Source: Pohlia nutans (Eukaryota; Streptophyta; Bryopsida; Bryales; Mniaceae). Taken from it: a stretch of DNA of 64,000 nucleotides. The position numbers and the translations under genes are program-made. Below the pieces are notes generated by a model, which was given only the letters and a program-made list of their open reading frames with translations, ran no database searches and was not told the DNA's origin. Location of the stretch: contig CM040086.1 in the NCBI GenBank assembly GCA_022496805.1, positions 3,164,501 through 3,228,500 of the forward strand, read 5' to 3'. Shown here piece after piece: positions 21,912 to 34,014 of the stretch (the first letter of the stretch is position 1; every line of letters begins with the position of its first letter).

Positions 21912-22628
21912 GAGCCATGCTTGAAACTTCAGTTCTCCCATTTTTACAAGTCCCCATGGTAATTCACTTGTTGGAAGTTGATATTGTTCATGCTCATCAA
22001 GACAATGACCCAGGATGTAGGTAACCCTCCAATCATGGAAAAGGGGGACTTCATGAACTACTCAAATATGTTATGTTTGATGCACTGATTTTCTTTTTAG
22101 GCTTTTAAAAGCCAAAAAGCACCAAAAATAATCGGCGTGCTCTAAGCCTTCAAGAAAAAATGGATGAAAATGCCAGATTGTTCCAAATTTTTTTTTTTAA
22201 ATTAGATGAAAGTTTCAGTTTTAAATGAAAACTCATCCAAATATGTGGATGAAAAGATAGTTCTATCCAAAATATAGATGAATATTACAATCTTTCATAA
22301 GGTTCTTTAGCCCTTGCAAGGGTTCACTCAATGCATGAAAGATAAAAAAAAATTCAAAACATGTGGTCCTATTGCAAAAGGTGATGACTCCCATTGCTCT
22401 ATTATACTATGAACTCTCTAGCATCATTCTTTTGGTAAAGAATTACGAGAAATGTCCAATATTCTAGAATCCGCTACAACAATCCTTGTGCAACGATTCT
22501 TAATCCTGGATACAGCTTACAAGGACTAAAGAACCTTAGATTAACTACACCATTTTATTGTCTTTGCTCCATCAAGGGAGAGACTACGGAAACGCTTCAT
22601 TTTCAAAGAGTTACATGGCTGAATAGTA
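21912..22628. other. spacer with one copy of an unclassified repeat (family Y)
   Basis: The stretch near 22365-22412 (CTATTGCAAAAGGTGATGAC, CCATTGCTCTATTA) recurs at 32785 and 36540. Its boundaries are not clear. No gene was recognised. Confidence 0.4.
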
Positions 22629-22875
22629 CTCCCTCCGTCCTAAAGTTATTGTCCAAGTTTTTGGCAAATTTTTTTGCAATATTTGTCCTATGTTTTATAC
22701 TTCAAACGTGAGCTTTGTCCACTTCAAATAGGGCGGACAACAAGAGTGAGACAAAAGCTACATACTACTATTGAAGATAAACCATTTTTCGAGTATTGAG
22801 ACCGTTTTTTTGGCAAAAAATGTGTTAAATTAAAACACGCCAAAAACTTGGACAATAACTTTGGGACGGAGGGAG
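22629..22875. mobile_element. Stowaway-like MITE, copy 3
   Basis: CTCCCTCCGTCC at the left and GGACGGAGGGAG at the right, TA at 22627-22628 and 22876-22877. It belongs to the subfamily of 5635-5882. It sits at the 3' edge of the gene fragment that follows. Confidence 0.9.
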
Positions 22876-22877
22876 TA

Positions 22878-23425
22878 CAAACAAGGTGTAAAAGTAAATC
22901 CAGGGCAAATACTAAGACAGAGACTACGCGACTAGCCGCTTGTTTTACGTCGCCACTTGAGCAATTCTTCAAAATCCAAAAAAAAATCCCTGCTTTGATG
23001 GGATTAACTTCACTCAGTGTAAGCTGGGGACTGGACCAATACGGTATCTGCCAATCAGCACGTACTTGTGATGAATAAGCTACGTTCATGACTGGAGCTC
23101 CCTGTGTCCCCAATGATATTTCAGTCTTAATTATTTTTTTGCCATCATTCATTGGTCTCCCACTAGGTGGAATCCAAGTGCTTCCCGTACCGGTACTCTT
23201 GATGAAAAAGCCCCTTCTTCTGTGTGCAATTGTAGGCTAACCTATTTCATTCTTACAGATGGTCCACATACCAAATATCATGTTACCCACTTTACAACCT
23301 TGGAACGATACAAATCATTCTTTTCAGGCACTTGTTGTTTATCTGGTTTTTACAGTACTGTTTCTGCTGTGAAAGTATTAGAATGTGAACTTTTGAAACT
23401 ACCTTTACCACCATCACTATGGTGC
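22878..23425 (-). pseudogene. gene fragment with two exon-like pieces, cut by a MITE
   Basis: On the minus strand, about 23215-22878 reads without stops as RRGFFIKSTGTGSTWIPP followed by SGRPMNDGKKIIKTEISLG and further coding-like sequence, after a possible acceptor CACACAG. A second piece near 23424-23300 (HHSDGGKGSFKSSHSNTFTA, then KPDKQQVPEKNDLYRSK) is open except for one TAA. The Stowaway MITE ends the reading frame. The GTGSTWIP motif loosely recalls the GTGTF(I/L)P motif in plant PAP/OAS1-like nucleotidyltransferase-domain proteins, but I cannot name the gene. It is most likely a decayed or transposon-carried gene piece. Confidence 0.4.
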
Positions 23426-23670
23426 TGAAAATTTGAACATTCTTGTCTATACATTCACAACATGAACATGCTCAATGGGTCGTTTAGTACACTTCCTGAC
23501 GACAGCCTAAATTTTTCTATATTTTAAGGTGAAAAAAGGTTGTCTTCTAGCCAGTGATCAAGTAAATGTAAACAACCCTTCAATTGCATTATGTGCATTG
23601 TAAAGGTTTGTTCTGAATCCTAGAGCAAAACACCAAATGTGCTTGTTCAAAGATTTGTTTTGGAATGGAG

Positions 23671-23900
23671 TTAACCCTTAAAGGTCCAGATTGGCCGGAA
23701 TGGCCAATCTACACGACCGTATTTCATTGTATTTGGAATGGTTCTACACCTCCTATGAGTATTGTATCAAAAATAAAATTAAAATTCATGTCTACATGGT
23801 CTTAAAAGCTATTGGAATCTCAATTTGGAACTTTCTACTCATAACAAATGTTAAATATACGGCAACGTATCTACTATTCCCTAAATCCTTCAAGGGTTAA
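23671..23900 (-). mobile_element. piggyBac-like MITE family 7, copy 2 (reverse)
   Basis: TTAACCCTTAAAGGTCCAG at the left, TCAAGGGTTAA at the right, TTAA at both ends, 230 bases. It is the intact form of the interrupted copy at 2362-3148, in the opposite orientation. Confidence 0.75.
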
Positions 23901-23944
23901 AACAAGTTTGTTCTATCTTTTAAAAAATTGTTGTGTTGTTTACT

Positions 23945-24050
23945 TCTTTTTTCCTTTTTTTTTAAACAAATGAACATTTTATTTAGTGCGAAACAAAACA
24001 AACATCAAACCAAGGGACAAGCCCCGGCGGAGGAAAAACTAAGTGTTGTG
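23945..24050 (-). repeat. short retroposon 3' tail
   Basis: A T-rich run followed by AAACAAATGAACATTTTATT reads on the minus strand as AATAAAATGTTCATTTGTTT plus an A-rich tail. Similar tails occur at 24690, 34960 and 39660. They look like 3' ends of one LINE or SINE family. Confidence 0.4.
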
Positions 24051-24193
24051 TTGTTTTCAATAATGGGGCTCAAACATGAAAGAGGAGATTTTTTATTTTA
24101 TTTTTTGTAAAACCATAAAACAAAACTCCCAATACAGGGAGGGCCTAAGGTCTACAATGATATTTCAGTTACATTATCCTAGTTCCTAGCACC

Positions 24194-24915
24194 TTAACCC
24201 CTTGATGCGCATGCGTCCATATAATGAACAACGTACAGATTGCAACCTTTCTCTTGATTACTAGTACATCCTGTACAATTTTCCATCCATCCAAATTTCT
24301 CTTGATTCTTGTGCTAATTGACTATCATTTCTATGGTATGGATCTTCAAAATAAGATATTGTGATTTTTTGAAAAACAACACAATTGGTTTATGTCATGT
24401 TTCATTCTTAGTTCAAAAAGTGAGACCTTTGTACATGATTTTTCAAAATAAGTAGAATCAAGTAATGGAAACCATGACATCTCATAGTGCATGTTATCCC
24501 AATTTCATTACAATGTTTTTAAATTCTTTTGTGTTAAAATTTGGATTTTTAATTGAATTTCAAGAGAAAACCTTGCGAAATCAATTTAAAAATATTAATA
24601 AAAAAATATGATAAATCCAACCATAGAGATGTAATTTTCACATTGACATTTACAACTCTGCTTTGTACGTCAACTCCATTTTATTTTTTATTTTTATTTT
24701 TTGAAGCAAATGGTGAATTTATTCCATAGCCAATGTAGCAAAATAAACAACACCGCAGCACAACCAAGCAAGCCGAGGCGAGCTGGCAACCAATTTTTAG
24801 ATTTTTACCTACCTGATAAGATACCAAACCCATTTTTATTTTATTTTTATTTTTCATCAAACATTTTATAACAAATCTTGAAAAACGGTGTTGAATCGGG
24901 ACGTCAAAGGGTTAA
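24194..24915 (+). mobile_element. piggyBac-like MITE family 5, copy 3, with a retroposon insert
   Basis: TTAACCCCTTGATGCGC at the left, GGGACGTCAAAGGGTTAA at the right. Relative to 10252-10809 it has an extra segment at about 24679-24853, bounded by T-rich runs, with GAAGCAAATGGTGAATTTAT, which resembles the retroposon tails elsewhere. Confidence 0.7.
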
Positions 24916-25982
24916 ACAAATAGCAAATCCACTATTGGTAGAATGTACCAAGGTGTACATTATAGAACAAGAGGTATGTTTTGGAAAAGAAGTTTTAACA
25001 CATGTACCAGAACAACATGCCATAGAATGGGCAAATTTTGACCAACTCGGAACCATTTAAAGTGCAGCTCCATTTTGAAACTTTTCCATCTTACAATCCA
25101 AATAGGGTTTAACCCAAAGTCGTTATTTTTGGTATACCTGAGTTCGAGAGATATAAGCAGGAAACCGAGCATAGACAGAGAAATGGTTGTGAACAACTGA
25201 CATAGGGAGTTTACGTTCAAAAAACTACAAATGGCATGAAAAAAATATAAGGTCCAAATTAAATCTTGGAAGGTAATTTTTAAAAATGAATCACATTAAT
25301 ATAGAATGTTAAAAAAAAATTACAAGAATAAATATGACAAATATTACTAATTATAGTGAGAATTACTTTTGTTTTTAAGGGTACTTTTTCACACATGATA
25401 CACAAAAAACACAAAGAGTAATCTCCGAGAGGGAATATAGGAATGGGTTGTAAATGTATCCTTGTAATAAAGAAATTACGGATAGCTACGACCCGCAATC
25501 AAAAACACCATGATCAATTGAATCTCAGAAACAAGCTAGGCAAAGCACCGTTAACTTTGGGCCAGCTGAGAGAAAAAAGGCAAACACTACAACCGCCTGA
25601 GGAGGGCAGTAAAAAAATTATGTGTGCGCTTGGTTGTACAAGGACTCTGACGAGTCCCACACGCTTTGTACACGGCTAGCTAGCTACCTGCGCTGAGTTA
25701 CGTTGGCTCCTATCCTATCGATCCACTAAGTTAGGCTGCATTTGGACAAACACAACTACGGTCTCTCTCTGTGTCCCTACCTTTCACTATGTTACAACAA
25801 CATTAACATCAACACACTATCATGCACTCGAAAATCACCAGCCCCTTCAATTCTTCACATCACGTACAGTCGAGCTCCCACAACACGAAAGCTGTACATC
25901 CATGTCGTGACTTGTAATTAAAGCCCCGTTTCACACCTCAGCTTACTGATTCTCTTCTGATGTTACAGTTTTTCTCATCTTG
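24916..25982. other. spacer and probable 3' flank of the COL gene
   Basis: About 25680-25982 is probably the 3' untranslated region of the minus-strand B-box gene. The rest is AT-rich with nothing recognised. Confidence 0.4.
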
Positions 25983-27916
25983 TCATGAGCATCCCGGCGT
26001 TCGCTTCACAAATCGACCCTGCAAATCGGATGATGCCAAAAGGTAAGTGATAAATGCCACATGTCACAACATGGTGATGTAGCACTGAAAAATTTGATGT
26101 GTAAGATAGTAAGGGAAGGGATACATGAAATCATAGGGGAAAATCGTCCCGTGAAATATTTAATATTTGGGGATAGGGATTGTTTAAGAAACTATGATTG
26201 ACATGTGAAGAGTTAGTTCATTGATCATTTTGATCACAGTGGAGGGTGAATTTTCATTTATGGAAAGACTACTGTAGTTAAAATATAGTGATGGTCAGTC
26301 ATGTATGTGAGAATTATGAGTGAGCCTGCAGGTTTTATGCATGAGTGAATGACTGACCTTCATGCGAGGCCGCCGCTCCGCATTCAGCTTGCGAACCTCG
26401 TAGCGGATCTTCTTAGAGAATAACCGCGTCCGTCGCTTCTCTCGGTATCGCATCACGCGCGCCTCACGTCCACCATCCCCAATTCCCGGAGCTCCCAATG
26501 CTCCCCCTTGGTTGCTCAGATCCGGAACAAGACCCACATCCATATGACCCCCCTGAAAATGAACCAACATACGTCAGACCCAAAATTGAACATGTCCAAA
26601 AACAAACTGGTTACGCAACACATAACATTCAGTAGCTTGCAGTAGCTCTGCCTTGCCCCACAGGAGAATGTACAGCATCAAATAGACCTCATCAGTAGCT
26701 AATTGCATTGCACAGGTGGAGTCCCCAGAAGGAAAGGCAGAGAGCACAAAGGCTACTGAATGTTATGTAAAACTAGCTGGTTACGCAAATCATGTTAAGG
26801 TACGTAAGAAAGGAAAAATATAATATATATGTATTGCTGATGGGATTCATGAATTTGTACCGTGGCTTCGGAGTTGGAGTCATCCGGGACGGTCTGCGGC
26901 CGTTTGCCATCGGTCCACAGGCTTCGGTCGGACCAAGCGGACAGTACGTCTTCGTAGTTCAGCCTCAGCAACGAGGGCGCGGGCTTGGCGTCCTCGGAGC
27001 TTCTTAGCAGCGCCGCGATCTCCTTCTTCACGAGATCGTCAGCCGGCAAAGTGTTATATTCATTCTTCACTTTGTAAGGAGTGGGCATTTGTTGGGCGAG
27101 ATGGTCTTCGTCTGCTTCGTCCGCCACGGCCGCGGCGTCCACGGTCTCGCCGCAATCTCCTTCAAAGGCGTCCCCACCCACGATGTCCGAGAAGTCCAGG
27201 GGGTAATCCTCGTAATGCTCGTCGTTCAGGTCCATGAAGGCGTTGTCCATGGAGGGGGTGCCGTCGATGGGCGCGCCGATGGCGCTCTCGAAGTCGTCCA
27301 GGTAGCCGCTGGGCACGAGGAAATCCGGGCCGGAGTCGCCGGAGCTCAGGTCTTCGTACGTGTCCACGTACACCGACGCCATGACGCGCTCCTTGCAAAA
27401 CTCCGCCATGGAGATGGCGGTCGCGCTGTCGTGCGTGAACGAGATCGGCGACTCCTGGATGTTCACGGTGATAAAGTTGGGAACTTCATGGTGGTCCGAT
27501 TTCGCTCCCTTCGGGTTCCCCCGCCGCGGCTGCTTGGCCGCCGCGGCCTCCACGGGCGCATGCGCGTGGGGATTTGGGCGACGCGACAAACGCGAGCGCT
27601 TGCGCGACGGCAGCGACGACGGCGGCTTCGTCGACGTCTTCTTAGTGTTGTCCACAGGCGGCTGCGGCTGCGGCTTGCTGGGAGTAGTAGCGGTCGTGGT
27701 GCCTTGCGGCGTGAGGCGCACGCGCTCGTGACGGCGCGCGAGTGCGTTCGCGGAGTGCACGCTCTGGTCGCACCGGTGGCACAGATGCGCATTGTCCGCC
27801 TCGCAGTACCAGCGCGCGCGCTGCGACCCGCACACGTCGCACGCGCGCGACGCGCGCCCCGCGATGGCCATTGCCGTCGCCACGTTACTGTGCACGGCTC
27901 CCTTCACACCCGCCAT
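25983..27916 (-). CDS. CONSTANS-like protein, one B-box plus CCT (BBX14-17/COL16 type)
   Basis: Minus-strand exons are 27916-26861, 26552-26358 and 26018-25983, GT-AG and phase 0 throughout, 352+65+11 = 428 residues. ATG at 27916 is the first one in frame. Residues 26-63 form a B-box zinc finger with all ligands in place (C26, C29, C38, D41, C46, C49, H54, H63), reading [18 protein letters not shown]. Residues 381-423 form the CCT domain ([20 protein letters not shown] ... GRFVKR), which carries the nuclear localisation signal and binds DNA with NF-Y subunits. The intron just before GRFVKR and the single B-box are typical of the COL6/7/8/16 (BBX14-17) clade. These are nuclear transcription factors in light and development responses; the specific role here is unknown. 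The middle is a basic Pro-rich stretch, then acidic. Exon 1 is very GC-rich against AT-rich flanks. Confidence 0.93.
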
Positions 27917-29110
27917 TGTCAACACTCTCTCCCTTCTCCTCTACACTAGAATTCCAGCCCTTTGGCTCCTCTACACTAGAATGATTCCAGCCCCCTGGGT
28001 CTCATCGACGAATTAATTCAGACAGAGTGGTCTCTGCATCACGACCACGGTCCCATCACGAATTGGGCGAAACGAGGCCCGCTCGCGGCGACCCGTCGTT
28101 CCTGTCCCTCATAGCTCCTGCAATCAATACTCCAGAATGGCATAAAATGGCAGAGCTTCAGTGGAACTAGCACTCCAAACTCGCAGTCAGTCGATCCACT
28201 ATCTAGAGTCTAACCATGGAATATGCTAGTTGGTGTTACGTCTACAGCCACACTGAGTTATTTCGCAAAAGAGAGAGAGAGTGGAATGGAGGAATGGAGC
28301 ATTGAGGAGGTCTGTAGTAAGGTAGGGAGCCAGGGGCTCAAGTGGGTGAGAAAAATCAGTGTTTGGGTCGCCGTAGTGAGTGAGCATCAGTAAGTTAGTA
28401 GCCTTTGTGACGATGACGAATGGGAAGGGCGAGCGTGGCCGTCTCCTCAGGCAATCCCCCTGTTCATCAGTTACCGCCCTTCCCTCATCCACTAATTGGA
28501 TAATTCCACGTCCCCTGATTCTAGCCCTTTTCTATTGGGCTTTTTTCTTTTCTTTTTAGTGCCAATCAAAAATCTATAAATTTCATCCAATATGTTTTAG
28601 ACTCAATATTAGATTGCTATAACCTATTGGATGAAATTGTTAGATTTGGATGAAACTAACATTGTCGTGACGTTTTCCCATTTTCCTTGGAAGAATTCCT
28701 GTTTTAGAGTGCAATGTGGAGGACAAGTGGTTCAAAGATCACATCAACGTGACTTTTTGTTATTGGTAAAACAGTATGATAAGAGCGTTCGTTTCTATTA
28801 AAGTACTTATTTATCGTTACAATCAGAGGGCTATTATGAAAAAGAGATGAACAGTGATGATGGAGATTCTCGATAGATAAGTAGCGCTGTCAATTAGAAG
28901 TTCAATTCTATAGCAGATTAGGAGGGGGATTCTGAAGTAGAAGTTTATGCAATAAAGACAAATCTCAAACTGTTGATTTGACTCAGCTTGGAAGATATTA
29001 TTTCAATACATCACTTCAAGAATTCAAAACACAAGTTAAAAGAGCCTATCTATTATTACTGAGAGTCTTCCTTTTTCTCTGATCCATCAATACTATATAT
29101 GCCTAAAATT
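27917..29110. other. 5' flank of the COL gene
   Basis: Two copies of a direct repeat of about 25 bases (CTCCTCTACACTAGAAT then TTCCAGCCC) lie at 27940-27995, probably in the 5' untranslated region. The rest is promoter and AT-rich spacer without recognised features. Confidence 0.4.
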
Positions 29111-29170
29111 AAATAGTGTCCGGGTTTAGAAATAGTATCCCGGGACACTAAATACGCCATATAGTGCAAG
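29111..29170. mobile_element. CACTA-like MITE, end fragment
   Basis: TAGTGTCCGGGTTTAGAAAT followed by GACACTAAATACGCCAT matches the right end of the element at 41554-41873. The rest is absent. Confidence 0.45.
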
Positions 29171-29542
29171 TGATAATCAACGTTTGACAAAAAAAAACCC
29201 CCCAAACATGAACCCACGTGGCTCCTTGCACACTCAGGTTATTTTTAAACGTAAGAAATTGATGGGGCTTGAATTAGTAAATGTAGTGTGGACACTTAAA
29301 AAAAAAATTCACAAATTCACATGATAATGAAATTGATGATTGTCAATCTTCTTCAATTCACAATGTAAACTTCACAAATCACATGATGAGAGGGTTGACG
29401 ATTGACAATCCTATTAATTTACAGCCCAAATTCATAATCATAATTCAATATTACATGCAATTTTCACATTCGGCATGTGCACTTTTAACTAAAGTGATAT
29501 TTAAATGTTGTTTTTTAACAAGATTTTAACACAAAAAAATGT

Positions 29543-29776
29543 TTAACCCCTAAATGTCCCATGGGGATAGTATATATACCATGTCGTATGATTGGGATAT
29601 GCTATCAATAAGAAAATCTAAATTGGAATCTCAATAACTCACTAGAACCGCTTTTATTTAAATTCCAACTTATTTTTGAACTGAAACCCATTAAAAGTGT
29701 GGATCCATTCCAAAAACAACCAAAATACATCGTATTTTAGTGGCCGCAAAGGCAAGTTCCGACGTTCAGGGGTTAA
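29543..29776 (+). mobile_element. piggyBac-like MITE family 1, copy 3
   Basis: TTAACCCCTAAATGTCCC at the left, GACGTTCAGGGGTTAA at the right, about 230 bases, TTAA at both ends. Confidence 0.78.
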
Positions 29777-30260
29777 ATGTAAAGTTTTAGTAAAAAATAA
29801 ATAAATTATTGTACATGAGATTTGGGAGCTTGAAACAACAACAGCGAGAGGAAAATAAGAAAAAAGAAAAAAGAAAGAGGTAACTCTGTAACAACTTATC
29901 CTCCAGGGTGTTGTTATCCGCCCACTGCTGTGTCATTCTCCGGCTGTCGCACGGAACTGTGTTGTTATGTACAATTCAACGCTTTCCTTGTCCAAAGGAG
30001 CCATGCACTCATGCACTCTCTTGGTGTTTACATAGCACCCCTCCCGCCTGCCTTCATTTGTTCGTACCCCTTTCTTTGTATGTGTTTTCCTATCATCATG
30101 AAGGATGCATGAAATAAAATTGGTCACAATAATGGGGACATGCAGGTTGTATGACAGGACAGTGTTTTGAACCACAATAAAAATTGAATAATAAGAAATA
30201 AAAAAATCAAACCCTAAATTTCTTTAAAAGTTGGGTAATTTTAAGTGAATAATGAAAGTC

Positions 30261-30421
30261 ACTACACCGACATCACCATGTACTGTGGGTGCATGAATGG
30301 AGTGGCTACATTCATTCATTTAAACTAATTTTCATTCAATTTGGATGAATTTTGCTAAAATAATTATTAATAGAGCCTCTCGTAAATACCGTGGGCCACA
30401 TTATATGGTGATTTCGGTGTA
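30261..30421. mobile_element. small inverted-repeat MITE, ends near CACCGAMATCACCAT
   Basis: CACCGACATCACCATGTACT near the left and the complement of CACCGAAATCACCATATAAT near the right form an imperfect hairpin. The target duplication is not clear. Confidence 0.4.
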
Positions 30422-30561
30422 TTGGTTTTAGCTCATGTGATTTTGTTGCAAGACAAGGGTCAAGTAATAAGTTAATCCTTCAACCATCCAAAAGTTCTTT
30501 GCAGGTGTATAGTACATTTTGTATTTGGTGGTATTTTATCAAAATAACAATGACCAAACAC

Positions 30562-31580
30562 TTTTTTTTTTTTTTTTCTTTTTTTCTTTTTTGAGGCACA
30601 CAAACTGCTTTGCAACCCGCGGCAAAGCTGACAAGTTGCTTTTGGCAACTCATCGCCAAGATTTTTCCATCCAATAGAGTGGTGATTTTACGACCAAAAT
30701 CGAACCGCCAACCCCTTGGGTACCCGGCAAATACCCCTCCATCATCTGGTAGTTTAACCCTTTAGTGCCCAGCTGACCACATTATGGTCACTGCAACGTT
30801 CGAAATGCAAATAGCAAAGAATCCGTGAAGAATTGGAGCTTCAAATTTGAAGTTCAGATTATGCCACATACATTATACATCTTCCACGAAAAGAAATTTT
30901 CAATTTGGAATTGTACAACTATCAAAATACCTATCAAGAACACGCGAAAATACTGCAAATACTTGAAAATACAGTAAATACTTACAAATACAACACATGT
31001 ATTATGCAGTATTTCTTGTGTTTGGAAGTTTGTTATCTTGTTTTTCTTTTTTGTATTGTGTTCTCTTCTTCATCTTCCATTAGTGTGTGTTATCCGATCT
31101 TGACTAATGTACCCACTCCTGTCAATTTTCAACGTATAAAATTTTGTCCCAAACCGTACATGGACAAGTCACTTTCACTTATAAATCTCACAATAATTAT
31201 GTGTGAGTCTATTTTTGATATGAAAGATTGCAACGGAGAGGTATAGACATAGGGCATAGCTGAACTTCTTTACTTTTAATTTTGAAAATTTAACCCAAAT
31301 TCTATTCAACTTTGAAGTCACACACCCCGCAAAATCTCATTTTTGAGCGTGCATTATACAGTTCAAATACATACTATAATCTTCCAATCCCACCATTGGA
31401 TGATTCTCAAATTTTAATAAAATGTGTGCTCTCCAGTTGAGAATAGAATTGTACGGGTACTTTCTAATTTGATCCATTCTATTTCTGGTAATCTCAATCA
31501 CAATGGAAAAAAGTAGTAAAATCCAGAGGTCCCAGCTACAGTACCCTGGGCACTAAAGGGTTAAGGTCATTCCGGACCAA
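30562..31580 (-). mobile_element. SINE-like retroposon split by a piggyBac-like MITE
   Basis: On the minus strand the element has an A-rich 3' tail (T-run 30562-30592) and a tRNA-like head with a B-box GGTTCGATT near 30700. It is flanked by GACCAAACAC (30552-30561 and 31581-31590), extendable with TTTT, as a target duplication. The MITE at 30754-31564 lies within its 5' part, so the SINE proper is only about 200 bases. Confidence 0.6.
30754..31564 (+). mobile_element. piggyBac-like MITE family 4, copy 1
   Basis: TTAACCCTTTAGTGCCCAG at the left, CTGGGCACTAAAGGGTTAA at the right, TTAA duplicated at 30754-30757 and 31561-31564. The ORF inside is not conserved as a gene. The copy at 35288-36264 is the same element reversed. 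Confidence 0.85.
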
Positions 31581-31594
31581 GACCAAACACTTTT

Positions 31595-32181
31595 CAATAC
31601 AAAACAAAATTATCAATACAAAATTGATAATCGTGATATTGTGTATCTAACAACATGTATAGTAAACCACAATTGAGCAATTATAAGACTAAATACAGAT
31701 TGTAGAGAGGGACCATAAGGGCCTTTATTTAAGGGTTAATAGGGGTACATGGGGCCATGCATGGCCCACTCAATGACTCTCACTGAGCACTTTAATGGAG
31801 CACTTTATTCTTGCACCCATCTTCGTAATTGTCAGCCATTGGTCGGAGTTCTCTACGAAGATATTGCACCAATAAGGGAGCGCCACGTATCTTGGCTAAG
31901 GCAAAAGTACCCGCCTTCACAGTTCACACCTTTGATTGGTTTGAAACTTCAGCGATTTCAGGGACCTGTTCCCATTGGCTGATCAGAAATTCTCATAATT
32001 CCTTTGCATCCTATGATAGCGTTTGCTCAAAATTAAATTTAGTATAAATAAATGCATGCACCAGCCCAACATATCAGTCATAAGTAATAGAGCAGTGCAA
32101 TCAGTGTTTTTCCTGTGTTTTATTTCTTGAAGCTTAATTGGCGACGTAAAAAAAAATGGGAAAGGAATATTTGGCGAAATC
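31595..32181. other. spacer with a perfect palindrome
   Basis: GGGCCATGCATGGCCC at about 31751 is a 16-base perfect palindrome. From about 32128 the sequence belongs to repeat family Y. No gene was recognised. Confidence 0.4.
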
Positions 32182-32413
32182 TTAACCCCTAAATGTTTGA
32201 AGATGTCTTTGCGGCCAGTAAAGTACGATGTGTTTTGGTTGTATTTGGAATGAATCCACATTTTTAATGGGTTTCAGTTCAAAAAGAAGTTGGAATTTAA
32301 ATCAATGTGGTTCTAATGAGTTATTAAGATCCCAATTTAGATTTTCTTGTTGATAGCATATCTCAATCATACAACATCGTATATACTATCCCCAAGGGAT
32401 GTTTAGGGGTTAA
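32182..32413 (-). mobile_element. piggyBac-like MITE family 1, copy 4 (reverse), with paralogous empty site
   Basis: TTAACCCCTAAATGTTTG at the left, GATGTTTAGGGGTTAA at the right. The flanks (TTGGCGACGTAAAAAA ... GAAATC and GCTTACAATTATAT) occur uninterrupted, on the other strand, at 36835-36900, joined at a single TTAA (36843-36846). This is a clean empty site. Confidence 0.9.
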
Positions 32414-33963
32414 GCTTACAATTATATTTTTATAGAATTTCTCATGTTTTGGTAGTTCCCTTCACTGAATTTGGCTATTTTCACAAAGAATATAGAGATA
32501 ATTTGGTGGGAAAAAAAATCAAAATTTTAGTTTCTTTTCCTAAACAAAAAGAGAAATGCCATATTTTGTAGAGAAATGTGGTAAAATATGGCCAAATGAA
32601 AAAATAAAAACAAAAAAACTTTGAGTGCAATGAAGCATTCTTCTGAAAACCAGATAAAAATAGAATATTCACTTAGATTCACTTTTATAAGTAATGAAAG
32701 AATGCCAGTTGTATTCTATGAATTTTGGGACTATCGTGTCATTCTAACGTAAACTTAGTTTCTAATTGTAATTAGATTGCGGTCCCATTGCAAAAGGGTG
32801 TTAGCTCCCATTGCTCTATTAGGCTATAAAAAATAAAATAAATTTGGGTTATTTTTTATTAAAAACATTACTGGAGGGAAAACATGGAATAGGATGTGTG
32901 AGTGCAGCAAGACTCTTCTAAGCGGTTCCTACATGTCACTTTTAGCATTCCATAGTCAAAATTGCAAGACTCTCACTACACCAAATGCCTTTTTCTTTTA
33001 CTCACGGAGGTCACAAGCATGTATCTAGTGTAACCACGAGCGTTAAGAGGGTATTTTAATGAGGGCTATCACATAAATGAAATATTTGAAGTATATTCTT
33101 GAATATTATATGTATATTCCAAATACATTCTCAAATTATTCTTTATTTGAATTTAAAGTGTCCTATATTACATATAAAATTTTATAATTAGGTAGAATTT
33201 TTTTCTCCAATGAATAAAAAGGACCCTATAGTTTAATTCACGTGGTTTTCTACTTTTTGCATAGTGACCTCCTTGAGGTCTTGGAGATTGAAATCACAGG
33301 CTTCTAGCACCGCCTCTCAAGAAAACATGAGCCATGTCTTTGCTTGAATGGTTATTGCAAAAGTGCATTTTGTTTAGTACCATTAACCCTTTGTCTTGTG
33401 GGCATCGGATTAGTGGCTAAACAAACAAACACTTTATTCACGCCGGCCCATAATATGGACCGGAGTTCTTATCTATCTAGCTGCAAAAGTGCGCAAAAAC
33501 TAGAGCTAATACTCACACCCTTTGATATTGCGTTATGCATTCTATGGTTTTCAGTGGATGAGTTTGTCAAATTTATACAAAAGCAAAGGAAAAAAACATA
33601 AAAACCAATTTTTTTGGAATTTTTTTTTCAAAAAATGGTAATTTTGCATTATGAAATAAGAATCTTGATAAATATTCTTAGAACATGGCATTTGCAAAAA
33701 TGGAATTTTTCAGAAATAAATAGTTTATTCAAAGGGTATGTGTGGAACCTACTATGTGAATATAGAATAAAAAGAAAAAGAAAAAAAAGAAGCTTTGTTA
33801 GATTTAAGATGATATTATATTGAATGAAAATACATAAGCAAATGATTTTATTCAAGAAGAAGAACTCTAGACTTCGTTCAAGGCTAGCGTGAATAAAGTT
33901 TTTGTTCAACCCACCCTTAATTCAATGCCCACATAATAAAAGATGAGTGGTTAGGACTTCTAT

Positions 33964-33996
<33 letters not shown>

Positions 33997-34014
33997 TATT
34001 TATTTATTGCTAGT
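32414..34014. other. spacer: repeat family Y, SSR, retroposon tail
   Basis: 32414-32640 continues the repeat shared in inverted form with 36668-36848 (for example GAGAAATGCCATATTTTGTA). 33418-33470 is a short tail (ACTTTATTCACGCCGGCC) shared with 8560. TTAACCCTTTGTCTTGTGGG at 33383 resembles a lone left end of a piggyBac-like element. An (AT)n and (TTTA)n microsatellite lies at 33964-34010. Confidence 0.45.

Noticed and set aside
22724..22875. C-terminal part of the 142-codon minus-strand ORF
   Set aside because: This part is translated Stowaway MITE sequence. Only the portion above 22878 looks like old coding DNA.
27089..27949. 286-codon ORF on the + strand across the COL gene
   Set aside because: It is the antisense shadow of the GC-rich exon 1. 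The Arg/Val-rich composition has no domain, and the minus strand encodes a clear B-box and CCT.
30905..31246. 113-codon ORF, similar to one near 35601-35795
   Set aside because: Both lie in copies of the same piggyBac-like MITE, in reverse orientation. The frame is not preserved over its length, so it is not a transposase or gene.
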